From contig CAJWFB010000002.1 in assembly GCA_913031645.1 (NCBI GenBank), forward strand, positions 1 to 64,000: a stretch of 64,000 nt of DNA, written 5' to 3'. Origin of the DNA: an uncultured Cellvibrionales bacterium (GTDB lineage Bacteria > Pseudomonadota > Gammaproteobacteria > Pseudomonadales > Porticoccaceae). Position 1 is the stretch's first letter, and each line of letters opens with the position of its first letter. The notes beneath the pieces were generated by a model. The model was given only the letters and a program-made list of their open reading frames with translations, was not told the DNA's origin and ran no database searches. A program made the translations under genes and the position numbers. This document shows positions 8,079 to 17,285 of the stretch, piece after piece.

Positions 8079-9224
8079 ATGTCGAAAAGAGCGAGAGCGC
8101 TTTTCCTGGGTCTGCTGAGTCCAGCGATTTTATTACTCGTTGTGGGCGGCGCTAGCGCCGAAGATGCAGCGTGGAATCTCAACATGCCAAGAGGCGTTAC
8201 AGAAGTCAGTCAGGCTGCTTATGATATTCACATGATCATGATATGGGTATGTACCGTCATTGGTGTACTTGTATTTGGATTCATGTTTTATATCATGTTC
8301 GCGCACAGAAAATCCCGTGGTGTTACAGCAGCAAATTTCCACGAGAACCTGACCGTAGAGATTCTCTGGACGATTGTCCCAGCTCTTATACTTATTGTCA
8401 TGGCAGTGCCAGCGACGACCGCCCTGCTCAAGGTCTACGATACTGAAAATCCGGACATTGATATCAAAGTTACAGGATACCAATGGAAGTGGCAGTATGA
8501 GTATATTGGTGAAGGCGTGAAATTCATGAGTGAATTGCGCACTTCGCAGGACGAACAGTATGGCCGCGCGCCCAAGGGCGAGCACTATCTTCGCGAAGTA
8601 ACTCAGCCATTGGTTATCCCAGCTAACAAAAAAGTACGTTTTTTGATCACTGGTAATGACGTTATCCACAGCTGGTGGGTGCCAGACTTTGCAGTTAAGC
8701 GTGATGCTATTCCCGGCCTCTTCACTGCGGCTTGGGCAAAAACTGATCAGCCTGGCGTTTACGTTGGTGCCTGTACTGAATTATGCGGTAAGGACCACTC
8801 ACGGATGCCTGTTGTTGTTGAAGTAAAGGAAGAGGCGGAATACGACGCATGGCTCGCTGGAAAGAAAGAAGAGGCGGTTATTTATCAGTCCACCATCGGT
8901 AAGGAGTGGACCAATCAGGAGCTATTGGCTAAGGGTGAAGCTGTTTATGCTGTGTCTTGTGCCGGTTGCCACCAGGCCGCTGGAGAAGGTATCCCCGGCG
9001 TTTTCCCAGCACTTGTTGGCAGCTCAATTGTCACCGGACCTGTAGAAGGGCACATTGGGATTCTGATCAATGGTGTTGCAGGTTCTGCGATGCAATCTTT
9101 TGCAGATCAGCTCTCAGAAGTAGATATAGCTGCAGTTATTCATTACAAACGCAATTCTTGGGGCAACGACATGGGTGACATTGTTCAGCCAGTTGATGTT
9201 CTCAATTACAAACAAAATCAATAG
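8079..9224 (+). CDS. coxB: Cytochrome c oxidase subunit II with fused cytochrome c domain
   Basis: Accepts electrons from cytochrome c at the CuA centre of an aa3-type terminal oxidase. It has 381 residues. An N-terminal signal segment (cleavage likely after ASA) is followed by two transmembrane helices near residues 52-74 and 92-113. The cupredoxin domain carries the aromatic patch YQWKWQYEY and the CuA ligands in CTELCGKDHSRM. A C-terminal class I cytochrome c domain contains CAGCH near residue 294, making it a caa3-type subunit II, as in Pseudomonas. It is the first gene of the operon; coxA starts 13 bases later. Confidence 0.97.
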   Translation: MSKRARALFLGLLSPAILLLVVGGASAEDAAWNLNMPRGVTEVSQAAYDIHMIMIWVCTVIGVLVFGFMFYIMFAHRKSRGVTAANFHENLTVEILWTIVPALILIVMAVPATTALLKVYDTENPDIDIKVTGYQWKWQYEYIGEGVKFMSELRTSQDEQYGRAPKGEHYLREVTQPLVIPANKKVRFLITGNDVIHSWWVPDFAVKRDAIPGLFTAAWAKTDQPGVYVGACTELCGKDHSRMPVVVEVKEEAEYDAWLAGKKEEAVIYQSTIGKEWTNQELLAKGEAVYAVSCAGCHQAAGEGIPGVFPALVGSSIVTGPVEGHIGILINGVAGSAMQSFADQLSEVDIAAVIHYKRNSWGNDMGDIVQPVDVLNYKQNQ

Positions 9225-9237
9225 AGGAAGATCTTAA

Positions 9238-10794
9238 ATGGCTCACGGACCTTCAGAAAACTTTTTTAGTCGCTGGCTTTTCAGTACCAATCACAAAGAC
9301 ATTGGCACGCTTTATTTGTGGTTTAGTTTCGCTATGTTCTTGCTCGGTGGCGCATTTGCTATGGTTATCCGCGCCGAGCTCTTTCAGCCCGGAATGCAGC
9401 TCATAAAACCTGAGTTCTTTAATCAAATGACCACAATGCATGGTCTGGTTATGGTGTTTGGCGCAATTATGCCGGCCTTTGTTGGTCTGGCTAATTGGAT
9501 GATTCCAATGATGATTGGTGCGCCAGACATGGCGTTACCGAGAATGAACAATCTGAGCTTCTGGATTCTTCCATTTGCTTTCGCAATTTTGGTGTCAACG
9601 CTCTTTATGGAAGGCGGTGGCCCTAACTTTGGTTGGACGTTCTATGCGCCCCTGTCCACGACTTATGCCCCGGATACGGTGAACTACTTTATCTTTGGTG
9701 TTCACATCATGGGGGCATCGTCCATCATGGGGTCAATCAATATTATTGCTACCGTCATGAACATGCGCGCTCCAGGCATGACCTACATGAAAATGCCATT
9801 GTTTGTTTGGACTTGGGTAATCACTGCATTTTTACTCGTTGCAGTAATGCCAGTCTTGGCCGGCGCTGTAACTATGATGTTAATGGACATTAATTTTGGA
9901 ACAAGCTTCTTCGATGCGGCTGGCGGCGGTGATCCGGTATTATTCCAGCACGTGTTCTGGTTCTTCGGACATCCAGAGGTTTACATCATTATTCTGCCAG
10001 CGTTTGGTGTAGTATCACAGATTATTCCAACCTTTAGCCGCAAGCCTCTGTTCGGCTACTCTTCAATGGTTTATGCCACGGCATCGATTGCATTCTTGTC
10101 GTTTATTGTTTGGGCTCATCATATGTTTACTGTTGGTATGCCAATTGCGGGCGAGTTGTATTTTATGTACGCCACTATGCTGATTGCTGTTCCAACTGGC
10201 GTGAAAGTATTTAACTGGGTGACAACCATGTACAAAGGTGCGCTTACCTTTGAAACGCCCATGTTATTTAGTATTGCTTTTGTCATTCTGTTCACTTTTG
10301 GCGGCTTCACTGGAATGATGCTGTCAATTGCGGCAGCGGATACGCAGTACCACGATACTTATTTTGTGGTCGCGCATTTCCACTATGTAATGGTTGCCGG
10401 AGCTGTATTTAGTGGAACAGCGGCGGTCTACTACTGGCTGCCGAAGTGGTGTGGCAGAATGTATGATGAAACGATGGGAAAATTGCAGTTTTGGATTGCC
10501 TTCATCGCCTTCAACATTACCTTTATGCCCCAGCATTTCTTGGGTCTTGCCGGGATGCCGCGACGTTACTCTGACTACGGACTGCAGTTTGCAGATTGGA
10601 ACATGGTCTCGAGTATTGGAGCATTTATGTATGGTGGCGCTCAGTTACTATTTTTATACAACGTCATCCGGACCATTGGATGGGGTAAGCCGATCAGTGA
10701 CCCTAAGGTTTGGGAAGGTGCGGAAGGACTTGAGTGGACACTGCCCACGCCTGCCCCGTTCCACACATTCTCTACGCCTCCTGTGGTTAAGTAA
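9238..10794 (+). CDS. coxA: Cytochrome c oxidase subunit I
   Basis: Catalytic heme-copper subunit that reduces O2 to water and pumps protons. It has 518 residues in about 12 transmembrane helices. Visible signatures are TMHGLVMVF (low-spin heme His), HVFWFFGHPEVYI (CuB His and cross-linked Tyr), WAHHMFTVGMP (two CuB His) and YFVVAHFHYVM (heme a3 and a His). The glutamate in GHPEVY places it in the A-type oxidase family. GGAAG precedes the start. The natural heme a3 ligand needs heme A, yet ctaA is absent from this operon. Confidence 0.98.
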   Translation: MAHGPSENFFSRWLFSTNHKDIGTLYLWFSFAMFLLGGAFAMVIRAELFQPGMQLIKPEFFNQMTTMHGLVMVFGAIMPAFVGLANWMIPMMIGAPDMALPRMNNLSFWILPFAFAILVSTLFMEGGGPNFGWTFYAPLSTTYAPDTVNYFIFGVHIMGASSIMGSINIIATVMNMRAPGMTYMKMPLFVWTWVITAFLLVAVMPVLAGAVTMMLMDINFGTSFFDAAGGGDPVLFQHVFWFFGHPEVYIIILPAFGVVSQIIPTFSRKPLFGYSSMVYATASIAFLSFIVWAHHMFTVGMPIAGELYFMYATMLIAVPTGVKVFNWVTTMYKGALTFETPMLFSIAFVILFTFGGFTGMMLSIAAADTQYHDTYFVVAHFHYVMVAGAVFSGTAAVYYWLPKWCGRMYDETMGKLQFWIAFIAFNITFMPQHFLGLAGMPRRYSDYGLQFADWNMVSSIGAFMYGGAQLLFLYNVIRTIGWGKPISDPKVWEGAEGLEWTLPTPAPFHTFSTPPVVK

Positions 10795-10809
10795 CCGAGA
10801 TATAGCGAT

Positions 10810-11364
10810 ATGAATAATTCAAACACACACCGCAGCGTGATTATCAGATCGTTGTTTGGTGTGGTTGTGATGTTCATGTTTGCAATCTTTGTTTTGCCGC
10901 CGTTGTATGATTTGTTTTGCGAGATTACAGGGATTGGCGGCAAAACTGCAGGCGCTTACACTGCGACTGAGATTACCGTGGACACATCGCGGGAGGTTGA
11001 AGTCCAGTTTGTGGCGACTAACAATGCAACCATGCCTTGGGATTTCTTCCCGGTTGAGCATAAGGTAATGGTTCATCCGGGAGAGTCTAAAGAAATAGTA
11101 TTTTATGCGAGAAACCGCACCGGCTCTGACATGATTGGGCAGGCTATTCCAAATGTGCTCCCCAACAGTGCCGCTGATTATTTCCTGAAGACAGAATGTT
11201 TTTGTTTCAATAACCAGCCCTTGGCCGCTGGAGAGGAAGCAGAGCTTGCGGTCGTTTTTATTATTGACCCTGACTTGCCAGCAAGTGTAAACACGGTCAC
11301 TTTGTCGTATACGATTTTTGATATAACAGACCGTGTTCCGATGCAGGTCTCACAAGTACAGTAA
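10810..11364 (+). CDS. ctaG: Cytochrome c oxidase assembly protein CtaG/Cox11
   Basis: Membrane-anchored copper chaperone that delivers CuB to subunit I. It has 184 residues: an N-terminal transmembrane helix near residues 14-34, then a periplasmic immunoglobulin-like domain with the copper-binding CFCF motif (ECFCFNNQPL) near residue 137. The VGYDLFCEITG-like segment is seen as PLYDLFCEITGIGGKT. It sits between coxA and coxC, the standard place. Fifteen bases separate it from coxA. Confidence 0.95.
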   Translation: MNNSNTHRSVIIRSLFGVVVMFMFAIFVLPPLYDLFCEITGIGGKTAGAYTATEITVDTSREVEVQFVATNNATMPWDFFPVEHKVMVHPGESKEIVFYARNRTGSDMIGQAIPNVLPNSAADYFLKTECFCFNNQPLAAGEEAELAVVFIIDPDLPASVNTVTLSYTIFDITDRVPMQVSQVQ

Positions 11365-11377
11365 ATGGAGAAGAAAG

Positions 11378-12322
11378 ATGTCAACAGAAGGTAGTTATTA
11401 CGTACCCGAGCAAAGCAAGCTTCCCTTGTTAGCTGCTTTGGGCATGGGAACGATGGCAGTTGGTGCAGCCAGCTGGGTTATCGAGGGCGGAACATCGACA
11501 ATCTTCTTGATTGGTACAGCCATAATGGCGGCGGTCATGTACAAGTGGTGGAGCGTGGTTATTGAAGAAAACACCCAAGGTATCGTAAGTGACCAATTGA
11601 AGTACTCTTATGTGTTGGGCATGTACTGGTTTATTTTCTCCGAGTTAATGTTCTTTGTATGCTTCTTTGGTTCTTTGTTTTACGTAAGAGTATTGGTCGG
11701 GCCTTGGATTGGTGGTGAAGCCGCTATAGGACTGTTTGATGATACGCCTACCGATGCTGCGATAGCTAACGCCACTCACCTGTGGTCAGGGTATGACGCA
11801 ACCTGGCCGCCACTAGTGACGCCAGACCAAGCTGTTAATGCAGAGGCGGCTAAATTTGTAGGCCCTCAAGAGGCGATGAGCTGGCCTGGATTAACTCAGT
11901 TGCTGAGTTGGCTGCCGCTGTGGAATACCATTGTACTGATAACCTCAAGTGGGACAGTGCACGTTGCCCACCATGCCTTGAAAGAAGGCAACCGTAAGAA
12001 GTTCGTTCAGTGGTTGGGGCTTACTGTTCTATTAGGCGTTTTCTTTCTGTTTCTCCAAGCTGAAGAATACATTCATGCCTACCAAGAGTTGGGGCTAACC
12101 TTAGAATCGGGTATTTATGGAACGACCTTCTTCCTACTCACCGGATTCCACGGAGCACACGTAACTCTGGGTACCATCATGCTATTGATCGCGTTCCTTC
12201 GCGGCCTAAAAGGACACTTTAATGAAAGTGATCACTTTGGCTTTGAGGCGGCGGCTTGGTACTGGCACTTTGTCGACGTGATTTGGATAGGCTTGTTTAT
12301 TATTGTCTATGTACTTGGCTAA
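11378..12322 (+). CDS. coxC: Cytochrome c oxidase subunit III
   Basis: Core membrane subunit without metal centres that stabilises subunit I and proton uptake. The start is the ATG at 11378, with GGAGAAGAA just upstream; the longer upstream frame overlaps ctaG. It has 314 residues with seven predicted helices. Conserved stretches are FSELMFFVCFFGSLFY, LLSWLPLWNTIVLITSS, QAEEYIHAY and TGFHGAHVTLGTIML, ending FVDVIWIGLFIIVY. A hydrophilic insertion near residues 107-165 is typical of the Pseudomonas-like form. An intrinsic terminator follows. Confidence 0.96.
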   Translation: MSTEGSYYVPEQSKLPLLAALGMGTMAVGAASWVIEGGTSTIFLIGTAIMAAVMYKWWSVVIEENTQGIVSDQLKYSYVLGMYWFIFSELMFFVCFFGSLFYVRVLVGPWIGGEAAIGLFDDTPTDAAIANATHLWSGYDATWPPLVTPDQAVNAEAAKFVGPQEAMSWPGLTQLLSWLPLWNTIVLITSSGTVHVAHHALKEGNRKKFVQWLGLTVLLGVFFLFLQAEEYIHAYQELGLTLESGIYGTTFFLLTGFHGAHVTLGTIMLLIAFLRGLKGHFNESDHFGFEAAAWYWHFVDVIWIGLFIIVYVLG

Positions 12323-12339
12323 CTGACCAACTGAGTAGG

Positions 12340-12371
12340 AAAACGGCTAGGTAGTTCCTGGCCGTTTTTAT
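12340..12371 (+). terminator. Intrinsic terminator after coxC
   Basis: Inverted repeat AAAACGGC at 12340-12347 and GCCGTTTT at 12361-12368, with a 13-base loop ending in a short T-run. It lies 18 bases after the coxC stop. The A-rich left arm means it may also act for the leftward DUF2909 gene. Confidence 0.8.
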
Positions 12372-12386
12372 CTGTACTATAAAAAA

Positions 12387-12653
12387 CTAAGGCTTAGTTG
12401 AACGTTGCGGTGTTGTTTGTGAGGCATCAGGATGAAGTTGCTTATCCCAAGGGGCCTGACTGCCGATCTGTCCTGTAGCAGCACCATAGACTATGGTTGC
12501 AATAAGGAGCGCCGCGAGCGTCACGCGCATACCAAGACTGTTAAATAGTCGACGTTTAGAGTCACCCAGGTCTTTGACCAGGAACCGTAGTCCAGTAAAT
12601 AGACTCACGAGGATGGCGATAAACAGAATAACGATAATCGATTTTAGAATCAT
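12387..12653 (-). CDS. DUF2909-family twin-transmembrane protein
   Basis: Small membrane protein of 88 residues starting MILKSIIVILFIAILVSLF, with two helices near residues 2-22 and 41-61 joined by a basic loop (KDLGDSKRRLF). The C-terminus is polar. The ATG at 12653 is preferred over an upstream start that adds seven residues. This family is regularly found reading opposite to its neighbours between coxC and surf1, as here, so a link to oxidase biogenesis is plausible. No function is established. Confidence 0.8.
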   Translation of the reverse strand: MILKSIIVILFIAILVSLFTGLRFLVKDLGDSKRRLFNSLGMRVTLAALLIATIVYGAATGQIGSQAPWDKQLHPDASQTTPQRSTKP

Positions 12654-12693
12654 GATTGTTAAGCCTCTGAACAAGAGTGGGATTTAAACACAA

Positions 12694-13461
12694 ATGAATC
12701 AAGACCCCCAATTTTCTCGTGAAAATTTTGAGTGGCAACTCAATGGTAAGATCATTATCTTTGCATTGGTACTGTTTCCTCTTCTTGTACTGTTGGGGTT
12801 TTGGCAGCTTGAGCGTGCTGAAGAGAAGCGCAGCATTGTTAATGAGTTTCGCACGAACCAGCAGGCAGCGCCGGCGATGTTGGATGATTTACTGGGGGGC
12901 CAAAACCATCAGTATCGATCCGCATGGCTAAGCGGTGAATTGAATGGTGAGCGACGAGTGTTCTTGGACAATCGCGTCAAGTACGGCAGGCCAGGCTATG
13001 AAGTTCTTGAAGCAATGAGTGTGCCGAGCTTAATCATTGATGGCCGACCCCAGCGGGTGCTGGTTAACAGAGGCTGGATTACGGCATCCCTAGATAGGCG
13101 CGAACTGCCTCAAGTAGACTCTATTGCCGGACAAGTGCAACTGCGTGGCGTGCTATACCGTAATCTTCGCGGCGGTTATCGGCTAGACGACGGAATTACA
13201 ACTGTAACAGAATGGCCGAGCCGTGTCGGTTGGGTCACTGTAGAGCGTGCAGCAAAATTATTCGGCGATGACTTCTATGCCTATCAATTGCGTCTTGATG
13301 CTGACTCTATAGGTGCTCTGGACACTGGATGGGTCACTGTTGCTGTCCAACCTGAGAAACATACAGGTTATGCGGTGCAGTGGTTTGCAATGGCTGCGGT
13401 ACTATTACTGATGACAGTGATCGCGAACTCTAATTTTAGCCGTTGGATAAAATCAAATTAA
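12694..13461 (+). CDS. SURF1-family cytochrome oxidase assembly protein
   Basis: Assembly factor thought to help heme A insertion into subunit I. It has 255 residues with two transmembrane helices, near residues 20-40 and 228-246, flanking a periplasmic domain. Family signatures are LGFWQLERAEEK at the end of helix 1, VLVNRGWI near residue 122 and HTGYAVQWFAMA leading into helix 2. It is the first gene of the second half of the oxidase cluster. If heme A is made elsewhere in the genome, this protein would handle it. Confidence 0.93.
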   Translation: MNQDPQFSRENFEWQLNGKIIIFALVLFPLLVLLGFWQLERAEEKRSIVNEFRTNQQAAPAMLDDLLGGQNHQYRSAWLSGELNGERRVFLDNRVKYGRPGYEVLEAMSVPSLIIDGRPQRVLVNRGWITASLDRRELPQVDSIAGQVQLRGVLYRNLRGGYRLDDGITTVTEWPSRVGWVTVERAAKLFGDDFYAYQLRLDADSIGALDTGWVTVAVQPEKHTGYAVQWFAMAAVLLLMTVIANSNFSRWIKSN

Positions 13462-13495
13462 TGGCATTGGGCCAAACTAGAAAGGACTGAAAAGC

Positions 13496-14113
13496 ATGAG
13501 TGAAAATACTGAGATCAGCGCTAAACAACGCGGCTTTCAATACCAAATTTGGCTGATGCTGTTAATTGTAGGTGGCGTTATCCTAGCTGGATTCATTATG
13601 GTGCCAAAAACTGAACAGCAACGACAGCAGATGATCTCTTTACTGGGAACAACGAATATAGGTGAACTGGTTAAGCCTACGCTTGATTTTAGTTCGGTGC
13701 TCAGTGAACTGGAAGAGACTGAAAAACCAAAATGGAAAGTGGTTACGGTTGGTGGAGTAGGTTGTGACGCTGTTTGTGAAAGCATGTTGTTTAATAGCCG
13801 ACAGGTTCATATGCTACTTGGAAAATCGACTCGTCGTGTCGAGAGAGTCTATTTGCCTGATATGGCCACAATGGACTCAGAACAAATTGCTAACTTAAAA
13901 ATGGTCCATCCTTTTCTGACGATACTGCCCGTCAAGGCTGCAGATTTTGCTCAGGTGATTGCTGGCAGCTCCGCAGACTGGAATATGCAAGAGTCACGTC
14001 ACTTCGTGGTCACGCCCGACCAGAAAAGCATTCTGTATCACACCCAAGAGCAGGATGGAGATGGGTTGCTTGATGACCTGAAACATCTGTTAAAATACTC
14101 TCCAGATCGATAG
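13496..14113 (+). CDS. Oxidase-operon membrane protein with a CxxxC motif (unknown function)
   Basis: It has 205 residues: a cytoplasmic N-terminus, one transmembrane helix near residues 19-37, then a periplasmic domain. This domain contains GVGCDAVCES, with Cys90 and Cys94 spaced as in SCO proteins (CxxxC). The surrounding WKVVTVGG...RVERVYLP pattern looks like a thioredoxin-type fold. Genes of this kind occur between surf1 and ctaA in Pseudomonas-type oxidase operons and lack an assigned role. The cysteine pair suggests copper handling or thiol reduction; that is inference. It precedes cyoE by 48 bases. Confidence 0.75.
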   Translation: MSENTEISAKQRGFQYQIWLMLLIVGGVILAGFIMVPKTEQQRQQMISLLGTTNIGELVKPTLDFSSVLSELEETEKPKWKVVTVGGVGCDAVCESMLFNSRQVHMLLGKSTRRVERVYLPDMATMDSEQIANLKMVHPFLTILPVKAADFAQVIAGSSADWNMQESRHFVVTPDQKSILYHTQEQDGDGLLDDLKHLLKYSPDR

Positions 14114-14161
14114 AGTAATGTGGTTTTATGAAATATCCCCAAGTCTTTGGAGTACAGTTCA

Positions 14162-15076
14162 ATGTCCCATGCTGAGCTAAATACTATTGCGGTAAGCTGG
14201 CGCGACTATTTGGAACTATGTAAACCCAATGTGGTGGCGCTAATGCTGCTAACATCTCTTATTGGTATGTTACTAGCCACTGACCAGGCAGTCCCTTTGA
14301 CCGTCCTTGTTTTTGGCAATCTTGGTATAGCACTCTGTGCCGGTTCAGCCGCAGCGGTTAATCACATTGTCGACCGGCATGTGGATGACAAGATGGCACG
14401 TACTCTAAATCGCCCACTTGCACAGGGCCGCCTCAAAACGCAGCACGCCGTTCTATTTGCCCTTATTACTGGCACCCTTGGCATGGCTATTTTATTGGTG
14501 TTCACCAATGTATTGACTGCCTGGCTAACGTTAGCGTCACTGGTAGGTTACGCGTTTATCTACACGATGTTTTTAAAACGCGCGACGCCACAAAATATTG
14601 TTATCGGTGGCCTAGCAGGCGCTGCGCCACCATTGCTGGGCTGGACAGCCGTAACGGGTGAGATTCACCACAACGCTCTGTTGCTAGTGTTGATTATTTT
14701 TGCTTGGACGCCGCCACATTTTTGGGCGTTAGCCGTACATAGAAAGGATGAGTATGCCAAAGCTAAAATACCGATGCTACCGGTTACTCACGGCGAGCAT
14801 TACACCAAGATTAATATTCTACTTTATACCTTTTTGCTGATTGTTGTGACTACCATGCCCTATCTGACAGGCATGTTTGGATGGTTATATTTGGTTAGCT
14901 CGCTGCTATTGGGTCTAGGGTTTTTATACTGGGCGGTGGTTATGCTGCGCAGTAAAGGCGGTAATTCTGGGATGAAAACCTTCCAATACTCCATTGTGTA
15001 CTTGATGGTACTCTTCGCCGTAATGTTGATCGATCACTACTTTATTGCCACAGTCACTTATATTCCCTCTGCTTAA
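14162..15076 (+). CDS. cyoE: Protoheme IX farnesyltransferase (heme O synthase)
   Basis: UbiA-family membrane prenyltransferase that converts heme B to heme O. It has 304 residues and about nine helices. The first Asp-rich motif is [20 protein letters not shown] near residue 76. Further signatures are [13 protein letters not shown] and [13 protein letters not shown] chose the ATG at 14162, with GGAG 10 bases upstream, over a TTG at 14147. In Pseudomonas the heme A synthase gene ctaA lies directly before this gene; here there are only 48 bases to the previous stop. Confidence 0.96.
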   Translation: MSHAELNTIAVSWRDYLELCKPNVVALMLLTSLIGMLLATDQAVPLTVLVFGNLGIALCAGSAAAVNHIVDRHVDDKMARTLNRPLAQGRLKTQHAVLFALITGTLGMAILLVFTNVLTAWLTLASLVGYAFIYTMFLKRATPQNIVIGGLAGAAPPLLGWTAVTGEIHHNALLLVLIIFAWTPPHFWALAVHRKDEYAKAKIPMLPVTHGEHYTKINILLYTFLLIVVTTMPYLTGMFGWLYLVSSLLLGLGFLYWAVVMLRSKGGNSGMKTFQYSIVYLMVLFAVMLIDHYFIATVTYIPSA

Positions 15077-15087
15077 AGGATCTAGCT

Positions 15088-15732
15088 ATGAATAAACAAC
15101 AAGCAGGCATTCGACGCACAGTCATCATCGTGCTGTGTTTTATTACGGTGATCATTGGTGGTTTCGTCTGGACGATGAACCAGCCGGTGATCATGAATGA
15201 GCAGCAACTGCGGGTTAATGGCGCGATTGTACTTAATACCCCGAGAATATTTAGCGATTTTGATCTTGTCGATCATCGTGGTGATATGTTTACCAAAGCG
15301 CGTCTGACCGACAAATGGAGTATGATTTTTTTCGGTTTCACTAACTGCCCTGACGTTTGTCCTACGACGTTAGCAACTTTAAATGACACCTATAGTAAGC
15401 TAAAGGATGCGGAAAAAGAGAATCTGCAGATCATTATGATAACGTTGGACGCAGAGCGTGATTCAGTCGCAAAGCTTGCCGAATACATGCCCTACTTTAA
15501 TGCTGATTTCATCGGCGTTACCGGGAACAAGCACCTTATCCGGCGCCTTACCGCGGAGATTAATGTTGCTTACAACAAAGTTCCACTGGAGGGTCAAGAC
15601 TACACCGTGGATCACAGCACCCAGATTGTGCTGGTTAATCCTAAAGGCGATTACCATGGCTTTTTCAAAGCGCCACACTCTGAGATCATGTTACGTCAGA
15701 CGTGGCGTTCTATCTACGCAGTATTCAACTGA
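15088..15732 (+). CDS. SCO1/SenC-family copper chaperone
   Basis: Membrane-anchored thioredoxin-fold protein that helps assemble the CuA centre of subunit II. It has 214 residues: one N-terminal transmembrane helix near residues 9-28, then the domain with FFGFTNCPDVCPTTL (copper-binding CxxxC) near residue 84 and the third ligand His in YTVDHSTQIVLV near residue 175. AAAGGA precedes the ATG. It is the last gene of the oxidase cluster. It converges on znuB with an 8-base overlap of coding ends and no visible terminator. Confidence 0.94.
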   Translation: MNKQQAGIRRTVIIVLCFITVIIGGFVWTMNQPVIMNEQQLRVNGAIVLNTPRIFSDFDLVDHRGDMFTKARLTDKWSMIFFGFTNCPDVCPTTLATLNDTYSKLKDAEKENLQIIMITLDAERDSVAKLAEYMPYFNADFIGVTGNKHLIRRLTAEINVAYNKVPLEGQDYTVDHSTQIVLVNPKGDYHGFFKAPHSEIMLRQTWRSIYAVFN

Positions 15733-16513
15733 GCTGTCGGCGATAAGTCAGTGACAAACAGAATAGAAAGCTGGCACTGATCACTACAGAGGGGCCTGCT
15801 GGGGTATCCAGATTCCACGACATCGCTAGACCCATCACCACTGTGAGCATAGCGATAAGGCTTGCGGCTATGGCCATATGCTCGGGAGTGTGACTAATGC
15901 GGCGAGCAGTGGCTGCCGGAATAATCAATAAGGCGGTAATTAACAATACGCCGACTACCTTCATGGCAAGGGCAATCACTAACGCAGTGATCAGCATTAA
16001 TGCGGTACTTACCATTGTCACATTGGTCCCCTCGACGGCAGCTAATTCGGGATCCACGGTAATATTGATGAGCTGCTTCCACAATAAACCCAGTAGCGCC
16101 ATGACCGCGGCGGCTACCGTATAAATCATCCAAAGATCACTTTTGGTTACCGCTAATAGGTCGCCAAAAAGAAGCGACAGTAGATCGACTCGGACGTCAG
16201 GCAACAACGAGATGACCACCAATCCTGCGGCGAGGGCCGAGTGCGACAAAATACCCAGTAGCGTATCTAGCGCCAGAAAACCGCGTTGTTCGAGAAATAC
16301 CAACCCTATTGCCATCGTCAAAGGGATAGCGATGATGGTGATATTCAAATTAATATCCAGTAGTACACCAAGAGACACGCCAAGCAGGGCGCTATGGGCC
16401 AAAGTGTCACCAAAATAGGCCATGCGACGCCAGACGACAAAGCAGCCCAAAGGGCCCGCAACTAGAGCAACGCCAAGACCAGCAAGCAAGGCATACAACA
16501 AGAAATCAGTCAT
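15725..16513 (-). CDS. znuB: High-affinity zinc ABC transporter permease ZnuB
   Basis: Inner-membrane permease of the ZnuABC zinc importer. It has 262 residues with about eight to nine helices. It opens LLYALLAGLGVALVAGPLGCFVVWRRMAYFGDTLAHSALLG, characteristic of the manganese/zinc/iron (ABC-3) family, and continues with GVLLITALLIIPAATAR. It overlaps the znuC stop by 8 bases, so the two are translationally coupled. Expression should follow the Zur box at 17800-17814. Confidence 0.96.
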   Translation of the reverse strand: MTDFLLYALLAGLGVALVAGPLGCFVVWRRMAYFGDTLAHSALLGVSLGVLLDINLNITIIAIPLTMAIGLVFLEQRGFLALDTLLGILSHSALAAGLVVISLLPDVRVDLLSLLFGDLLAVTKSDLWMIYTVAAAVMALLGLLWKQLINITVDPELAAVEGTNVTMVSTALMLITALVIALAMKVVGVLLITALLIIPAATARRISHTPEHMAIAASLIAMLTVVMGLAMSWNLDTPAGPSVVISASFLFCLSLTYRRQLS

Positions 16514-17285
16514 GATGGCAGTCAGCTCCGTGCGAGTGAATAGTTTCGTCTAACACTTCGCCATGCAAGTTGTGATCATGATCATGGTGGTGGGAATAAA
16601 CCGCGGTGGTTTGCCCAAAAATGTCTATAAACGCAGGGTCCTGAGTGATTTGTTCCGGATGCCCCTGGCAGCAGATATGTCGGTTTAGGCAAATGACGTG
16701 GTCGGTAGCTGACATTACCAAATGTAGGTCATGAGATACCATGAGTACCGCGCAATTAAGGCTCGTTGCCAGACCGTTAATCATTTTGTAGAGAGCATTT
16801 TGACCCTTTACATCAACGCCCTGCACGGGCTCATCCAATACCAAAAGATTGGGCTTGCGCAAAATAGCTCTAGCAAGTAAGACTCGCTGATGCTCGCCAC
16901 CCGACAGATTTTGTATTGGAGTCGTCGCCAAGTGGCTAATGCTCATAGATTCAAGAGCATCATGACAGGCTTGCTGAGACACATTGGCCAGCTGCAAAAA
17001 GCGAACTGTTGAAATGGGTAGGGTTGGGTCAATCGTCACTTTCTGTGGCATATAACCAATACGAACTGCCGAGCTAGCTACTCTTGATCCTGAGTCTGGT
17101 TTGATTAGGCCGAGAATAATTTTAGCCAAAGTTGATTTTCCTGCGCCATTTGGACCAATCAGCGTAGTAATTTCGCCCTGCTGAAGACTCAAAGAGACGT
17201 TTTCTATGACGGGCCTCCCAGCAAAGTTCTTGTTGATGCTCTCTAATTTCAGTAATAGCTTAGACAACGCTGGATTCCTCATCAT
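16506..17285 (-). CDS. znuC: Zinc ABC transporter ATP-binding protein ZnuC
   Basis: ATPase of the zinc importer, 259 residues. It has Walker A (GPNGAGKST), the signature NLSGGEHQRVLLARA, Walker B (LLVLDEPVQGVD) and the switch His (VSHDLH). A C-terminal tail rich in His and Asp (SHHHDHDHNLHG...HSHGADCHHD) probably binds zinc. I placed the start at the ATG pair 17285/17282, overlapping the zur stop by about 26 bases. A longer frame upstream is shadowed by zur. Gene order zur-znuC-znuB is standard. Confidence 0.95.
   Translation of the reverse strand: MMRNPALSKLLLKLESINKNFAGRPVIENVSLSLQQGEITTLIGPNGAGKSTLAKIILGLIKPDSGSRVASSAVRIGYMPQKVTIDPTLPISTVRFLQLANVSQQACHDALESMSISHLATTPIQNLSGGEHQRVLLARAILRKPNLLVLDEPVQGVDVKGQNALYKMINGLATSLNCAVLMVSHDLHLVMSATDHVICLNRHICCQGHPEQITQDPAFIDIFGQTTAVYSHHHDHDHNLHGEVLDETIHSHGADCHHD

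Noticed and set aside
8133..8669. Long open frame of 178 codons on the minus strand inside coxB
   Set aside because: It lies wholly opposite a clear CuA subunit II gene, has no ribosome site and its translation resembles nothing. It is a shadow of the real codons.
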